Origin: Fimiplasma intestinipullorum
GTDB taxonomy: Bacteria > Bacillota_I > Bacilli_A > Erysipelotrichales > Coprobacillaceae
Assembly: GCA_018715065.1 (NCBI GenBank)
Contig: DVMJ01000078.1
Location: forward strand, 1-32,676
Length of the DNA stretch: 32,676 bases
Reading direction: 5' to 3'
Part shown: piece after piece, positions 5,999 through 13,736 of the stretch
How positions within the stretch are numbered: the stretch's first letter is position 1
Layout: each line of letters starts with the position of its first letter
Made by a program: the position numbers and the translations under genes
Notes under the pieces: model-generated
What the model was told of the DNA's origin: nothing
Seen by the model: only the letters and a program-made list of their open reading frames with translations
Databases searched by the model: none

Positions 5999-6016
5999 TG
6001 TAGCAATGTTGCTACA
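5999..6016 (-). promoter_or_regulatory. 18-bp palindrome, copy 6, upstream of the DUF5348 operon
   Basis: Perfect TGTAGCAA-TG-TTGCTACA, the same spacer as the copy at 2015-2032. On the minus strand it carries TGCTACATT and lies 34 nt before the DUF5348 start. It is over 3 kb from the other copies, which points to one regulator acting at several promoters. Confidence 0.65.
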
Positions 6017-6047
6017 TTTCCAAGTATGATTATGAATTTATATCGGG

Positions 6048-6066
6048 AGCCTGAAGTATTCAGGCT
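6048..6066 (-). terminator. Hairpin after the 322-aa gene
   Basis: AGCCTGAA-N3-TTCAGGCT is a perfect 8-bp stem directly after the gene's stop codon. There is no T run on the minus strand (CCCGATAT follows), so it may slow or protect the transcript rather than end it cleanly. Confidence 0.5.
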
Positions 6067-6072
6067 AAAATG

Positions 6073-7041
6073 TTATTTATGCATAACAATAGGTTTTAAA
6101 TCTTTATTGCTTTCAATGATCGATGCATCACATGGAATATAGGTGTGGCACCAGTGAACCAGTTTGGCTGGTAATGTTCCATACACATTTTTGCAAAACA
6201 CCCTATCCTCATCTGCTGCGGCACAACTAATAACAAGTGTCCCTTCTGGTACATAGTCATTAGCGAATAAATAAGCTGCAACATTGATATCATCTGTTAC
6301 GATGAGACATGCACTCAAATAATCCTGGATATTTTCGATGATATCATCGAATCCGGCCAGTGGATCATTCAGAGCGATTGCCGAATATGGAATGTGATAT
6401 TGTCGAATAATCTTTTCGTATTTCACTACGCGGACAATATCTTCGGCAACTAAATAGACACTTACAACTTTGTCACCATCCAATGCCTGAAATTCATAAT
6501 AATTTTCTTGTGGCTCATCATACATTTTTGAAAAACAAAATTTTGAAACGTGATTAACACTTAGCATAATCATACTCCTTTCTTTCATGACATTAAAGAT
6601 TATTTCATGTTCTAAAATATCGAGAAACTCAGCAATATCTTCAAGTATCACATGGGTTTCCGGAAGTATATTATACTTCTCAAGTGGGCCATGTGTCCAG
6701 TGATACTTCTTTATCTTCGATTGACGAACATTGAGATCATTGATATCAATGGTAAAAGTCCAGACCCGATTCTGCTCTCCAACTTTTTTTCTAGCAACCT
6801 TGGTTCGCTTTGGAAATTTAAAACCAACATAACGGTTTTCAGGGATACTTTGATTGTAATAACCATATCGCATCCTTAACTGTCGGTTTGCTTCTGCTGC
6901 ATTAATCAGCAGCATACGTAAGTCTCTAAATTCGTTATTTAGCCTTGAGTCGTTCTTTGCTTTCCGTATCCGTCTTATTTTTTTTACCACTAATTCATAA
7001 TAGCGGTATGCATAGCGTATGTGAACTTTTTTGTTCTTCAT
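6073..7041 (-). CDS. 322-aa protein, unknown
   Basis: A soluble protein. The N-terminal 90 residues are very basic (KKIRRIRKAK, RTKVARKKVG) and may bind nucleic acid. The middle has strands (WTFTIDINDLNV, ERSMIMLSVNHV, YEFQALDGDKVVSVYLVAED). The C-terminal third reads like a Rossmann-like or Toprim-like alpha/beta unit (ACLIVTDDINVAAYLFANDY, GTLVISCAAADED), then HTYIPCDASIIE. No catalytic signature is certain. The ATG at 7041 has GGAG 9 nt upstream and is preferred over the TTG that forms part of that ribosome binding site. It is flanked by a structured gap upstream and a hairpin downstream, so it may form its own unit. Confidence 0.6.
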   Translation of the reverse strand: MKNKKVHIRYAYRYYELVVKKIRRIRKAKNDSRLNNEFRDLRMLLINAAEANRQLRMRYGYYNQSIPENRYVGFKFPKRTKVARKKVGEQNRVWTFTIDINDLNVRQSKIKKYHWTHGPLEKYNILPETHVILEDIAEFLDILEHEIIFNVMKERSMIMLSVNHVSKFCFSKMYDEPQENYYEFQALDGDKVVSVYLVAEDIVRVVKYEKIIRQYHIPYSAIALNDPLAGFDDIIENIQDYLSACLIVTDDINVAAYLFANDYVPEGTLVISCAAADEDRVFCKNVYGTLPAKLVHWCHTYIPCDASIIESNKDLKPIVMHK

Positions 7042-7463
7042 GGTAATCAACTCCAAAAAACAAATTGTAAATACAAATCAATCCTGCAACGCAGCACGTG
7101 AACCAACTTATGGTCTATGGCCATAAACCAGTGATCACACCGCATTCTTATGCGGATCCGACGACTTGCCTGAATAAACTAGTCGCGCCGGGTGTATCAT
7201 TATCAAATATATCGCTGTCATTGCGCCTTATATTTTACCGCTCGCATACACTATTTCTCTGGTATGGTCATGACGTATAAGTGACTTCGCTCTAACAATA
7301 TATTACGTGATTGATTGCATGTTATTCAATTTTCAATGTTCCTGTCAGGCTTTTTTTGCCATCAATCAGAGACTACGAAAGATAACTATTCTAATGTCTC
7401 CGCTTTAGACACCAGCCTGTTATAACCTACCAAAACTCACTAATAGGTTAGAATAGACTGGCA
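7042..7463. other. 422-bp gap with several hairpins, possible origin, transfer site or RNA
   Basis: No convincing gene. Visible stems: TTATGG/CCATAA (7108-7126); CCGCAT-TCTT-ATGCGG (7140-7155); GTCT/AGAC near 7396-7410; and TAACCTA (7423-7429) with TAGGTTA (7444-7450), bracketed by CCAG and CTGG. GGC-A7-GCC occurs on the minus strand near 7350. It looks richer in G and C and in structure than the coding DNA on either side. No iterons were found. Function not known; an oriT, oriV or untranslated RNA would all fit. Confidence 0.4.
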
Positions 7464-8579
7464 TCACAATTCATATGTACCGGGAGTGAGATGTGTAAAG
7501 ACATCTCCCAAAACGGCATTGATCTTCTTTTCACATACGATCAGTTTGTTTTGTATAAGATAACGTTTCAATTCATTCAAGTTCTCAGTGAATTGTGTTA
7601 AAGATAATCGCTTCGCACAATCACCATGACTCTCGATATCAAAACAATATTTCAAATTCCCATCTTTAAAGCTTTTTTGCCTGAATATAGCTTTTAAACT
7701 ATTTGCGCACGAGTAGTACGCATTCTGAAGTGCACTCATTTCATCTTGTTCTAACCACGTTTTTCCCTGTTCAACCAGATAACAGTAGAGTGATAACTTT
7801 TTATTTATTTTCGATACAAGCAGGTTATATTTGATTCTTTTAACCTGTTGCCAGACATTCTCTCGATTTGTTTTTTTTTCCTTTTTAACTTGTTTAGCCT
7901 TACCAACCCCTAAATGATTTATTTTGGCAAGTGCATTTCTGACCTTTTCGTGGATATGATCAATCAGATTTTTTTTAAAATAAGTTTGAATTTCTTTATC
8001 ATCAGGGCACTTACAATTGAAGCACCTGTTCTTTTTTAACCCACATTGCTGCAAAACCATGACTGGTTCTCCATTTCTAATAACGAGATCTCCTTTCTTG
8101 CGCACGACTGCATTAGGATTATCACGAGAACATGCTTTTCCAGTCTTTGAATCGTATACATAGTCCTGCGTGTATCTTTTTTCGATCCAAACCGGTTCAT
8201 GATAAATTACTCGCTGCAAAGCGACTATTTTAAGATACTCACCATTACCTTTTCCATATCTGTAATAAACATAGGGGATGTTCTCTTTATACTCTGGATC
8301 CAAAGACTGCATAAAGATCCTAACGAACATATCGATTTCAGCTTGGGTTGCATTACGCGGAAAGAGAACATCCAAGCTTACACCATACACACGTTTTCTC
8401 TTTTGCGCTTGCTTATATCGTGTCTCTTCGTAGTCACAGCCCGCTTCAAAAGCAGACCAATAATCCGATCGATTTGACTTCGCTTCGCTAACAAAAATCA
8501 GATCCATTAACTCCTCTCTGGACCGAATCCAGCTGATCCATGTATTATCCTTATATCCAACCACATCTTGCAGATCCAT
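7464..8579 (-). CDS. 371-aa protein, unknown, with a Cys cluster
   Basis: Residues 64-125 have a strand-helix-strand layout (VYGVSLDVLFP, EIDMFVRIFMQSLD, IPYVYYRYGKGN, EYLKIVALQR). This is reminiscent of replication or mobilisation proteins of the MobA/MobL type, but the HxH metal motif is absent (YLKI in its place). A cluster C179-x6-C186-x2-C189-x-C191 could bind zinc. The next 50 residues are strongly basic (KAKQVKKEKKTNR), followed by a helical C-terminus. AAGGAG lies 11 nt upstream of the ATG. Its place after parAB and before a structured gap fits a replication or mobilisation role; this is inference only. Confidence 0.55.
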   Translation of the reverse strand: MDLQDVVGYKDNTWISWIRSREELMDLIFVSEAKSNRSDYWSAFEAGCDYEETRYKQAQKRKRVYGVSLDVLFPRNATQAEIDMFVRIFMQSLDPEYKENIPYVYYRYGKGNGEYLKIVALQRVIYHEPVWIEKRYTQDYVYDSKTGKACSRDNPNAVVRKKGDLVIRNGEPVMVLQQCGLKKNRCFNCKCPDDKEIQTYFKKNLIDHIHEKVRNALAKINHLGVGKAKQVKKEKKTNRENVWQQVKRIKYNLLVSKINKKLSLYCYLVEQGKTWLEQDEMSALQNAYYSCANSLKAIFRQKSFKDGNLKYCFDIESHGDCAKRLSLTQFTENLNELKRYLIQNKLIVCEKKINAVLGDVFTHLTPGTYEL

Positions 8580-8729
8580 ATAAGATCACACTCCTTCCCC
8601 ACATGTCCGAGCCTATCCCCACATATACGGCTTGCCGTATATGATAGTTGTTGTTGCCTCAAATTGGCGATCTGAACCCCCTTTTGGGGTGGAATGGGAC
8701 GAGTATCCCACTCCGGCAATGATAGATTA
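8580..8729. other. Structured spacer between parB and the 371-aa gene
   Basis: Holds a 10-bp perfect inverted repeat, CATATACGGC (8622-8631) and GCCGTATATG (8634-8643). It also has ACCCC/GGGGT around CTTTT and TGGGA/TCCCA nearby. Two GTGGGGA-AGG-like direct repeats lie next to it on the minus strand. It could hold a parS-like centromere for ParB, an operator, or an attenuator for the downstream gene; no T run is visible. Confidence 0.45.
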
Positions 8730-9500
8730 TTAATGTTCTTGGTTTGGCTGTAGAAGCCAGAGCAGGTCATGGGCTGTTTCGAGAACATCGAGTGCAGTTG
8801 TGGGCTTCTCTTCACCTGTTTTGTTTACATAGGTAATCAGTTCTTCAATTTGCCCTGTTTCGATGGCTTCTTTCAGTTTGACGAATATTTTATTCAGCTT
8901 CTTTTTCTCTTTGGCTAGATCAATTTTCACCCCCTTTCCTTCACTTTCAGTTCCAGATTCTGCTGCAGCTTCCTTTTCATTACTGTCCTTTCCGTGGATT
9001 TTATCCAATAAAGATTGTACAGTCCGTGGACTTTTCCCAATGTAAGGTGCAATCCACTCAACTTTCCTACCACCTGGCTTTAATTCGTTGTATAGATCTT
9101 CTAATTCAGCGACTATTTGCATTATCTCTGCCTTGCTCATATCACGCTGGGCATTAGATCTAATTAAAGATAGCCGTTCGTTTGCTGTCGTTGCCGGTTG
9201 TGCATAGACCAGACATTTAATAGGTCCAGTCCATTCCCCTTTATTTTGCAATTCGAGAATGGCTCGATATCGCCGTTCACCACCGAGCAGTATGTAGTTA
9301 CCAGATGCTTCATCCAGATAGACCTCCAATGGTTTTTGTAAGCCATAGCGTCTAATATCGTCCGCCAAAGCATCGATTTCAGACATTGGATAAATGTTCA
9401 GATGATTTATTTCAATGTCTCCGCCATCAATTTCTTTCAATTCCACTGCGTCAGTTTCTTTGTGTAGGGACTGCTGTCCCATAATGCTCATTAAACTCAT
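8730..9500 (-). CDS. parB: ParB/Spo0J-family partition protein
   Basis: 256 aa. The ParB nuclease-like domain shows GLQKPLEVY, the GGERRYRA box at 73-80 (the CTP/DNA-binding signature of the family) and NAQRDMS in the box III position. An HTH unit follows (SKAEIMQIVAE to IGKSPRTVQSLLDKI). The C-terminus is a charged linker (GTESEGKG, AKEKKKLNKIF) and a helical tail. It would load on a centromere and stimulate ParA ATPase in element segregation. Its ATG overlaps the parA stop (TAATG), so the two are translationally coupled. The gene name is given by family, not by strain. Confidence 0.85.
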   Translation of the reverse strand: MSLMSIMGQQSLHKETDAVELKEIDGGDIEINHLNIYPMSEIDALADDIRRYGLQKPLEVYLDEASGNYILLGGERRYRAILELQNKGEWTGPIKCLVYAQPATTANERLSLIRSNAQRDMSKAEIMQIVAELEDLYNELKPGGRKVEWIAPYIGKSPRTVQSLLDKIHGKDSNEKEAAAESGTESEGKGVKIDLAKEKKKLNKIFVKLKEAIETGQIEELITYVNKTGEEKPTTALDVLETAHDLLWLLQPNQEH

Positions 9501-10357
9501 TAATCAGCGCCCCCTTTCAGAAATTCATCAACGAATGCTTTATAATCATTTAGAACGTTGCTTTTTTTATCCAACAAAGAACGATTCTCAACGCTGCTTT
9601 TTGCAACTGCAGCATCCTGATAACTAATCATTGTCTTAAATAAACGATCCGGAAACATTGCTTCAAGCGCTTCACGTTCAAGCAATTCAATGTTTCTTTT
9701 TTGCCTATGCATCATCGTCATTAAGATCTTGAAATTAATATTCACACCAAAATTCTCGTTGATTTCAGAGATATCCGCTAGGGTCTTTCTCAACCCGTCT
9801 AGCTCGTCTCCACCTGCTTTTAAAGTAATAATTACAAGATCTGATGCAAACAAGCTATTGATAATCGTCATGTTCGCACTAGGCGCATTGTCGATGACGA
9901 TATAATCAAATACATTAGCAATAATCTTGAATGCACGAGAAAAACGCGTCTGCTGTGGTGACCGTGTGTCTAGCAATACCATCTGATCTGCTTTAATCAG
10001 TTCCTCATTCGCAGGACAAAGGTACAAATTCTCATGATTGGTTCCATAAATGCATTTGCGAATGCCGGTTGGATCAATTAATACGTCATAGGTACCTCTA
10101 GCGTATTTATCATCTTTTAACTGTTCAGTCAGGCTTTGAAGTGGATGGCCTATGCCATCTTCTTTTAGAGTGCTGAACATTTGTTTAAAATCTTTCTTGC
10201 ACGTATCCGTAAATCTTCTAGTGGTATTAGCCTGCTCATCTGCATCCACAAGTAGGACTTTATACCCCTTTGAAGCAACGATCTGTGCGAATGTTAATGC
10301 GGACGTTGTTTTTCCAGTTCCGCCTTTTCTGGATTGAAAACTAATTACTTTTGCCAT
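9500..10357 (-). CDS. parA: ParA/Soj-family partition ATPase
   Basis: 285 aa. The deviant Walker A KGGTGKTT is at 11-18, Walker A-prime LLVDAD at 35-40, and Walker B YIVIDNAPS at 152-160. ParA dimers bind DNA nonspecifically and move ParB-bound DNA apart, stabilising plasmids or the excised form of integrative elements. AAGGAG lies 8 nt before the ATG at 10357, which is chosen over an ATG-like start at 10390. A long palindrome/terminator lies 42 nt upstream. It is the outermost gene of the element next to the chromosomal alr side. Confidence 0.9.
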   Translation of the reverse strand: MAKVISFQSRKGGTGKTTSALTFAQIVASKGYKVLLVDADEQANTTRRFTDTCKKDFKQMFSTLKEDGIGHPLQSLTEQLKDDKYARGTYDVLIDPTGIRKCIYGTNHENLYLCPANEELIKADQMVLLDTRSPQQTRFSRAFKIIANVFDYIVIDNAPSANMTIINSLFASDLVIITLKAGGDELDGLRKTLADISEINENFGVNINFKILMTMMHRQKRNIELLEREALEAMFPDRLFKTMISYQDAAVAKSSVENRSLLDKKSNVLNDYKAFVDEFLKGGAD

Positions 10358-10391
10358 AATTGGATCTCCTTTCAAAGTATTAGTCAGCAAA

Positions 10392-10428
10392 CAAAAAAGA
10401 GGATTAGCAGCAATTGCTGCTAATCCTC
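10392..10428 (-). terminator. 30-bp perfect palindrome plus T run, upstream of parA
   Basis: Bases 10399-10428 are a perfect inverted repeat with AGCAGCAATTGCTGCT at its centre. On the minus strand TTTTTTG follows. It has the form of a strong rho-independent terminator, but sits immediately before parA, where it would stop any transcript entering parA from upstream. It could insulate parA, attenuate it, or also serve as a ParA/ParB-bound operator. Its core (TAGCAGCAATTGCTGCTA) is loosely like the 18-bp palindrome but not the same. Confidence 0.7.
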
Positions 10429-10660
10429 TATATTGATATAAATATATATATTAACTAATCATTATGTTCGCTAAATAGTTCGCTTAAGAAAGGGTATTGG
10501 CACCAGCTAGAGAAATAGACCAGCCTATGCTGGTTTTTTCTTTTGTCCATTTATCATAAACGTATCGCATTATCTCTAATCGGAATGATAAAACACCTGG
10601 TAAAGTCATTCACGCCACTCTCGAGAGCTAGCTAATCTATTCAATTGTTCAACCTTCTAG
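10429..10660. other. Junction region between mobile element and chromosome
   Basis: No gene is visible. It starts with an AT-only stretch (TGATATAAATATATATATT) and has a short direct repeat GTTCGCT (twice, about 13 bp apart, near 10465-10490). A plus-strand terminator is at 10519-10540. No tRNA gene or clear attachment repeat is recognisable. The composition change and the switch from element genes to housekeeping genes occur here, so the element end probably lies in this interval. Confidence 0.4.
10519..10540 (+). terminator. Plus-strand terminator in the junction region
   Basis: ACCAGC-CTAT-GCTGGT followed by TTTTTTC. No plus-strand gene precedes it within the element, so it would end either an unseen short transcript or antisense transcription from the parA leader. 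Confidence 0.6.
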
Positions 10661-10691
10661 AAAAAAACGGCATTATTCACAAATGCCGTTT
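10661..10691 (-). terminator. Terminator of alr
   Basis: Minus strand AAACGGCATT-(7 nt)-AATGCCGTTT then a run of T. The alr stop codon (TAA, 10675-10673) falls at the loop and right arm of the hairpin. Confidence 0.85.
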
Positions 10692-11758
10692 TGAATATAA
10701 TGTCTGGCTACTCTAAGCGATAAAAGACAAATGATCTCATAAGGAATCGTTTCTAATTCTCTGGCCATCCGATTCAATGAAATATGTGGCCCAAAAATCT
10801 CCACCAGATTGCCTACCTGCACGTTTTCATCCACGCGGATCATCATCTGATCCATACAGATACGTCCTACGATCTGGTAGTAACGACCATTGATATACAC
10901 CTCACGATTCTGGTTTTTGCGAATGATCCCGTCCGCATACCCAATCGGTACAGTCGCCAGATACTCATCCTGCTTCGCCTGATAAGTAAAGCCGTAACCG
11001 ACATGTTCTCCGGCACAAATCTTTTTAGTCATCACAACACGCGTATAAAGCGACATGACCTGTTCTAAAGGGGTATCATCACTGCCATTAGGCTCAATCC
11101 CATATAAAGCAATTCCTACCCTGACCAGATTTGTCAGATCTTCATGGTGATACAGTGCACCTGCCGTATTAGCGGCATGAAGGTATTTGAACTGATGTCC
11201 TGCAACGATGCTTTGAAAAGTCTCAAACTGATGCTGATACGTATCATTTTCTTCTTCTGCAGCACCATAATGAGTGAAGGCGCCTTCTACCTGAATCAAT
11301 GGATGTGCCTGTAGTCTGGCGAGCGCTTCTTCAAAATCTGCTTTTCCTTTAAAACCGATGCGATTCATGCCAGTATCAATTTTAATATGCACCTTTAGCG
11401 GCTTTTCAAAATGTGCTGACAAAACTTTTTCTAAATCATCCATGGAATAGACACTAATACTGATATTGCGTTGACTGGCAATCATCATATCTTCCGGACG
11501 ACTGGAACCAATTACCAAGATTTCCTTAGTAATCCCATGATTTCTAAGTTCAATGCCCTCACCCAGTGTGGCGACTCCAAACATCTGGATCTCATCCATA
11601 CTTGAAGCAGCCTTAGCAATCTCCACGGCGCCATGTCCATAGGCATTCGCCTTCACAATGGCCATAATAGGCTTTTTGGCAATCTGATGAATATAGGCAA
11701 TATTACGCCTTAAAGCGTCCAAATCGACGTTTGCGTATGTGTCACGATAATTTTCCAT
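10673..11758 (-). CDS. alr: Alanine racemase
   Basis: 361 aa, the usual length. It interconverts L- and D-alanine for peptidoglycan in the cytoplasm. The PLP lysine is K36 in IVKANAYGHG. The second catalytic residue is a Tyr in VGYGFTYQA (about 255). RVGIALYG and VPIGYADGI are also family signatures. GAGGTG precedes the ATG. The upstream gene is a LolA-like protein, as in the acpS-ydcC-alr order of Bacillus, so the block is a conserved chromosomal one. The mazEF-type genes that follow alr in Bacillus are absent; the element boundary lies downstream instead. Confidence 0.95.
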   Translation of the reverse strand: MENYRDTYANVDLDALRRNIAYIHQIAKKPIMAIVKANAYGHGAVEIAKAASSMDEIQMFGVATLGEGIELRNHGITKEILVIGSSRPEDMMIASQRNISISVYSMDDLEKVLSAHFEKPLKVHIKIDTGMNRIGFKGKADFEEALARLQAHPLIQVEGAFTHYGAAEEENDTYQHQFETFQSIVAGHQFKYLHAANTAGALYHHEDLTNLVRVGIALYGIEPNGSDDTPLEQVMSLYTRVVMTKKICAGEHVGYGFTYQAKQDEYLATVPIGYADGIIRKNQNREVYINGRYYQIVGRICMDQMMIRVDENVQVGNLVEIFGPHISLNRMARELETIPYEIICLLSLRVARHYIQNGICE

Positions 11759-11779
11759 TTAAAAAACACCTCAGCAACC

Positions 11780-11808
11780 ATTGTAGCACAATTACCTGTC
11801 AATTGCAC
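11780..11808 (-). promoter_or_regulatory. Possible alr promoter
   Basis: On the minus strand TGC-TACAAT (extended -10, 11785-11780) lies 17 bp after GTGCAA (11808-11803). The -35 is poor; the extended -10 could compensate. This would allow alr transcription independent of the upstream gene. Confidence 0.4.
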
Positions 11809-11810
11809 GA

Positions 11811-12806
11811 TTATTTCATCAAACTTCCATCCAGGCTCGTTGCAACCTGCAGCATCTCTTCTTGGGTCAATGTATCAGAATAGATCTGACACAGGACATC
11901 ATTTTCTAACAGACTGATTCCTTCATCGGAAATGAAGGCAATTCCGCTTGCCATTTCCAACACATCCCCGTCCATCGCCAGCACTTCTAATTCCTCTTCC
12001 CTGGATAAGCTGGATTCAACGAGTGTAAAATGATGGTCCCCCTCAAATTTAAGGATGTGTTTCATTTCTCCATTGATCTCTGTCTTTTCATCATAGGCTA
12101 ACTGACACCCCATTAATTCCAGCGGATAGTATGGCAGACTGGACTCGCCGACAGATGCTGAGGAAGTTTCTGTTTGTTCCTGAGTAGCCTTCTCAATACT
12201 AAAAGTAGCAAGATCAAGATCGACATCTCGCTGGAACTGACTGACTTCCAACCAAATGATCTCACTGGCATTTTCATCATAATAATAGACATAGAGCGGA
12301 GCCAGATCGTGATCAAAGCCAATCTCAACTGAAACCACTCTCGGATCCGCTTCATAGCTTAAAGGAGCCGTGACCTGGTATCCCTGCTCGGTTTTTTCAC
12401 TATCATACTCCCCTTCCAGTATCGCCAACAGGGATTGATAGATGTATGGCTTAGGACTGTTATAAGGCCAATCGCTTTTAAACTGGAAGGCACGATTCAG
12501 TGTCGGTGTAACAACAAAGACACCTTCCGCATTGCGGATGATCTTCTGTGACTGAGAAAGATCTGGATCACTCAGGCTTACCAAAAAATACTCTGTTTCA
12601 TCCTGGCAGGTATAATCGACATGGACCTGATATTCTCTGAGATTCTCCCCGTCCATCATTGATAAAGTGCCTTCCATCGTATAAGATGAGTAATCATCTT
12701 TTACCGCCTGATAGGCCTTATTCAATGTCGGTTTCTGAAATTTATAGATGAGCAGGCCACCTACCAGAACCACGACCGCAACGATGGCAATGACGATTTT
12801 TTTCAT
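11811..12806 (-). CDS. LolA-like (YdcC-type) membrane-anchored protein
   Basis: 331 aa. An N-terminal helix (KIVIAIVAVVVLVGGLLIY) is an uncleaved anchor; there is no lipobox Cys, unlike many YdcC-type lipoproteins. The extracellular part is beta-rich (YTMEGTLSMMDGEN, REYQVHVDY, ENASEIIWLEV) like LolA/DUF4367-like domains, with a linker rich in Glu, Thr and Ser near 208-225 and a second domain (CQLAYDEKTEINGEMKHILK). Genes of this type precede alr in many Bacillota; the molecular role is unclear. The ATG at 12806 has GAGG 8 nt upstream and is preferred over a GTG at 12815. The call rests on fold pattern and synteny. Confidence 0.6.
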   Translation of the reverse strand: MKKIVIAIVAVVVLVGGLLIYKFQKPTLNKAYQAVKDDYSSYTMEGTLSMMDGENLREYQVHVDYTCQDETEYFLVSLSDPDLSQSQKIIRNAEGVFVVTPTLNRAFQFKSDWPYNSPKPYIYQSLLAILEGEYDSEKTEQGYQVTAPLSYEADPRVVSVEIGFDHDLAPLYVYYYDENASEIIWLEVSQFQRDVDLDLATFSIEKATQEQTETSSASVGESSLPYYPLELMGCQLAYDEKTEINGEMKHILKFEGDHHFTLVESSLSREEELEVLAMDGDVLEMASGIAFISDEGISLLENDVLCQIYSDTLTQEEMLQVATSLDGSLMK

Positions 12807-12906
12807 TTTCTTCACCTCAAGTTTCTATTTCATCCTATGTTGAAAAGACCCTTGCTATGCATAAAAGGGAAGAAAACGGTTAGAATAGAAATTGAAGGAG
12901 GTCATT

Positions 12907-13101
12907 ATGAAGCTATATCAGAAAATCGCCCTGTTTTTTACCGTGATTGGTGCAATTAACTGGGGCTTAATTGGACTCTTCCGTTTTAATCTGGTCAGTT
13001 TTTTATTTGGTACTGGAACTTTTCTGGCAAACATCGTCTATATGATTGTCGGAATCTGCGGTATCATTAACTTGGCTTTATTTTTCGAACCAAGTGAATA
13101 A
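12907..13101 (+). CDS. DUF378 (YuzA-like) small membrane protein
   Basis: 64 aa with two transmembrane helices. AINWGLIGLFRFNLV and the IVYMIVGICGIINLALFF helix match the DUF378 pattern. The family is widespread and uncharacterised. AAGGAGG lies 6 nt before the ATG at 12907, which rules out the TTG further up. It is transcribed divergently from the YdcC-like gene, sharing an intergenic region of about 100 bp, and ends on a bidirectional terminator. Confidence 0.85.
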   Translation: MKLYQKIALFFTVIGAINWGLIGLFRFNLVSFLFGTGTFLANIVYMIVGICGIINLALFFEPSE

Positions 13102-13129
13102 AGACCGAAACGTCTTCGTTTCGGTCTTT
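13100..13129. terminator. Bidirectional terminator, DUF378 gene and HAD phosphatase gene
   Basis: AAAGACCGAAACG-TCTT-CGTTTCGGTCTTT, a perfect 13-bp stem. It begins within the plus-strand stop codon and ends at the minus-strand stop codon, so it serves both convergent genes. Confidence 0.9.
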
Positions 13130-13736
13130 ATTTCGTTTCAAAAGGAATCATCTTCCCGCTATGTTTTACTACGCGAATACGATTTTTAACAAGCAGTAAC
13201 ATCGGCAGATCTGAATCAGAATCACTGTATGCATAAGAGCGATCATAATCGATTTCAATCTGTCGCTCACGCAGAGCATTTTGAATCCGTACAACTTTCT
13301 CTTCTCCCTTGCAGTTCGGCGAGATCATTTGATTACTATGCTTGGCCATTTGCGTTCCGATCACTAGATCAAAAGGCAGGTCAGTATATTTCAAATAACT
13401 TTCTGGACTGGCAGATACAAGCACACAGAAGTAACCTTCCTGATGGTGCTTTTGGAGTGTCGCCACAACATTCGGATAATAACGCGGAATCAAAACCTGC
13501 GTATAAAAATCCTCCAGCTCTTTCTCATCCAGATATTTCAACGGAAACAATATTTGCTGTTTGAGCGGTCGAAAAGAAATCAGATGCAAACCATAAGCTA
13601 ATGCATATAACAGCAAAGGCAGCAGCCGATAAATAAGCCACGGTTTTCGCTTTAAGCCATAGGCAACAAGACGTGCCATAGAATCATAAGGCAGCAGCGT
13701 ATCATCAAAATCATAAAAAGCGATTTTTTGCATCAT
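13128..13736 (-). CDS. HAD-IB family phosphatase (SerB-like)
   Basis: 202 aa. Motif I DFDDTLL near residues 9-15 (nucleophile and acid Asp), motif II Ser in VLVSASPES, a Lys in the NCKGEEKV segment, and motif IV YSDSDSDLPML. This is the HAD-IB (phosphoserine-phosphatase-like) set, with a helical cap between motifs I and II containing a hydrophobic stretch (WLIYRLLPLLLYALAYGLHL). It hydrolyses a small phosphate ester; the substrate is not readable from sequence. The ATG overlaps the deoD stop (ATGA). It is the last gene of the lipoprotein-deoD operon. Confidence 0.85.
   Translation of the reverse strand: MMQKIAFYDFDDTLLPYDSMARLVAYGLKRKPWLIYRLLPLLLYALAYGLHLISFRPLKQQILFPLKYLDEKELEDFYTQVLIPRYYPNVVATLQKHHQEGYFCVLVSASPESYLKYTDLPFDLVIGTQMAKHSNQMISPNCKGEEKVVRIQNALRERQIEIDYDRSYAYSDSDSDLPMLLLVKNRIRVVKHSGKMIPFETK

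Noticed and set aside
7098..7280. 60-codon plus-strand frame in the structured gap
   Set aside because: Composition and sequence are not protein-like and no ribosome binding site is seen; hairpins account for the region.
8507..8815. 102-codon minus-strand frame overlapping parB and the 371-aa gene
   Set aside because: It overlaps both real genes in another frame and spans their spacer; no start signal.
10429..10660. tRNA gene as integration target
   Set aside because: No cloverleaf or CCA-ending arm could be found on either strand.
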